64,000 bases of DNA. It comes from Cololabis saira (lineage: Eukaryota; Chordata; Actinopteri; Beloniformes; Belonidae). The notes under the pieces were generated by a model. It was not told where the DNA came from. It saw only the letters and a program-made list of their open reading frames with translations, and made no database searches. Below are positions 62,149-64,000 of the stretch, piece after piece. The translations under genes were made by a program, and so were the position numbers. The stretch is taken from the NCBI RefSeq assembly GCF_033807715.1, contig NC_084587.1, positions 22,388,517 to 22,452,516 on the forward strand, in the 5' to 3' direction. Each line of letters begins with the position of its first letter. The stretch's first letter is position 1.

Positions 62149-64000
62149 CCTCACTCTAGTCTCTCTCATACAAACACATAGTCTGACACCGAAATGAACA
62201 CACTGCTATATTTAGAGTAATGCAATACTAGGTTGTCTACGCAACATTCAGATCCAATCAAAATGGCATTAAGTGGAACTGTCCAATTGGGCTACAAGGT
62301 CCAGCATATATTTCAGTTTATACAATATCTGTGGCAAGAATCATTACTTTTCATTTGAAATAGTTTTCTTTTTCTCTCCCAAAGGGCCCTTGTCTGGCTA
62401 TCTTTCCCAAACAGTGTAACTCAGTACTTCGAATAAACATGAGAAGTCTGTATACTAAATATTTGCAGGACTGAGATGGCTGGAAGCACACTGTAATACT
62501 GTATACATGACTGAGAGTCGGCTCAAGGAATGGTTATAGAGTAACACAGGAAACCTGTGGAGCAGGAAAACAATAGCTCAGTGATGAAAACTTTACGTAC
62601 TGTTCTTTTTCTTCTCATTCAAATTTGAACAGTCAGTCACTATACTGTAGTTACTTTTGTTTCTGTTCTGTGTCAATTTTCCAGAGGCTCTGGAAACTAT
62701 AATCAATGTCCAATACCTCTTGAAATGATCAGTTGATGCAGTCAAAAGGACACTATGAGTAAAAGTGCAAAATTACCGCCTAACAATTCAGTTGACTGTG
62801 ATAGCCAAGTCTGCCAGGTTGTGTGCATACTGAGGTGTATGTTTAGCTATACTATCTCTGGCGTGCCTGTATTGCAGAGACATCCAGGCCTCTATGTCTC
62901 TATCCGTCCTTTCTTTTTTTTTCCAGTTACCCAGTCATCCCAAGTTGGACTGTAAAATAAAGCATTTTTACAAGTTGGTGTGATGTCTATTTCCAGTTGC
63001 TTGTGTCTTGCAGATTCAGAAAGAGAAATAGTGAGGAGGCATCCTATCAGTGGTACAAACAATTTTAACTGACTCCTCTCAGTGTAAAAGGAAGCAGACC
63101 TCATAATAGATGAATTTGTTGCTTAATTCACCCCCATAAAGGGTTATGTCATCCAGCTATGGCAACCAAAGCCATTTTTTGAAACAGACTTCATATTATG
63201 CCAAGCATGTGGGTACAAAATTGCTCATTAATCATTCTGATTTTTTAATAAACCCCATACCATCACCAGCTCGGCAATAAGACAGCATGTTACTTCACTT
63301 TAGACTGTGCTTAAACAAGACTGGATGCCATTATGTTGAACTAAATTCTCAGTCACGGTGTCATGTTAAAGACAAAAACTCATAAAGAAACTAAACATGT
63401 TGCATAACATTATCAGAACTGTCATTTTTAACGCAGGGACACTCCCATGAGTCTTTGCAACAGTCAATAAAGGCCCCTCCCATCCCCACTTGCAACTGTT
63501 TATTTTGCTGCAAAGCTGGACATTGTAACACGTGGAGTCAATAGAGATTGACCCGCTTTTGGAGCCAACCCCCAGTGGTCAGTCAAGGAATTGCAACCCA
63601 TTTCACTTCCTCATCGAGCTCAACATGGAAAATGGGATAATGGGATGTCTCTCCTCGCTTTTCACCTTACAGTTTCTAATTTCATCAAACTAATGTATAT
63701 ACAGAAAATTGAAAAGGGTAGAAGTGACATGGAATGTATAATATCCCAGTTTCTCAGTTATTTTTTTTAAGATTTCATCAATATACTGTTGATATTTGAT
63801 CTTTTTTTTTAAAGCTAAAGCAGTAAAATGTTCCAGATTTTTCTCTCCAAAACAACTCACTAAAAATGAAAGTTTCCAATTTTCATGTCTGAAACTACTC
63901 TTTATGAAAATTGTTATAATTTAGAAATGACTGCAATGATTAAACTGTCTGATATCGCTCATGTCTACACATGTCGTTGATTTTGAACAGCTGTCCTGAT

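Larger units (their letters stand above)
60941..64000. other. Downstream intergenic DNA
   Basis: There is one repeat fragment at 61165-61315 and an exact GLI nonamer at 62140-62148. No gene, RNA or complete mobile element is recognised to the end of the window. Confidence 0.55.

Overview
The window is nuclear DNA from a ray-finned fish, probably a percomorph teleost. Long AT-rich introns with GT/AG borders, (GT)n and (AT)n microsatellites, tRNA-headed SINEs, Tc1-like and hAT DNA transposon sequence, and a fish-typical coding repeat set all point that way. The species cannot be named from this sequence. There is one host protein-coding gene, hhip (hedgehog-interacting protein), on the + strand. 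I could join it into 13 exons from the start codon at 19904 to the stop at 58662, giving an open reading frame of 697 codons, close to the 700 residues of human HHIP. All 12 introns have GT..AG borders and compatible phases.

Layout. 1-19240 is upstream intergenic DNA with SINE fragments, two microsatellites and a MITE-like element but no recognisable gene. 19240-19903 is a CpG-rich promoter and 5' UTR ending in a 23-base T run just before the start codon. 19904-58662 is hhip. Intron 1 (4.8 kb) holds a small MITE and a 174-bp (GT)n tract. Intron 4 (10.3 kb) holds a decayed Tc1 fragment, a 1.7-kb fish repeat built of internally repeated units, and an (AT)n tract. Intron 8 holds a SINE. Intron 11 (11.4 kb) holds a complete hAT transposon. 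58663-60940 is the probable 3' UTR, and the rest is downstream DNA with one repeat fragment and no recognisable gene.

How the parts relate. hhip encodes a secreted or membrane-tethered decoy receptor that binds Hedgehog ligands. It is a feedback target of the pathway in vertebrates. Two exact GLI nonamers flank the gene, but that number is near what chance would give.

The most notable object is not hhip but the hAT element at 53272-56637, inserted antisense in intron 11. It has matching 14-bp terminal inverted repeats (13 of 14), a perfect 8-bp target duplication (TGTATATG), and one uninterrupted transposase frame with a zinc-finger pair, the D-D-E residues, the RW motif and the C-terminal dimerisation block. 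This looks like a recent and possibly still active insertion. Its transposase starts with a near-ideal PCNA-binding (PIP-box) peptide, QLNLMSFF, which is the most interesting new hypothesis here. I found no evidence for any bacterial, CRISPR or other wholly new system.
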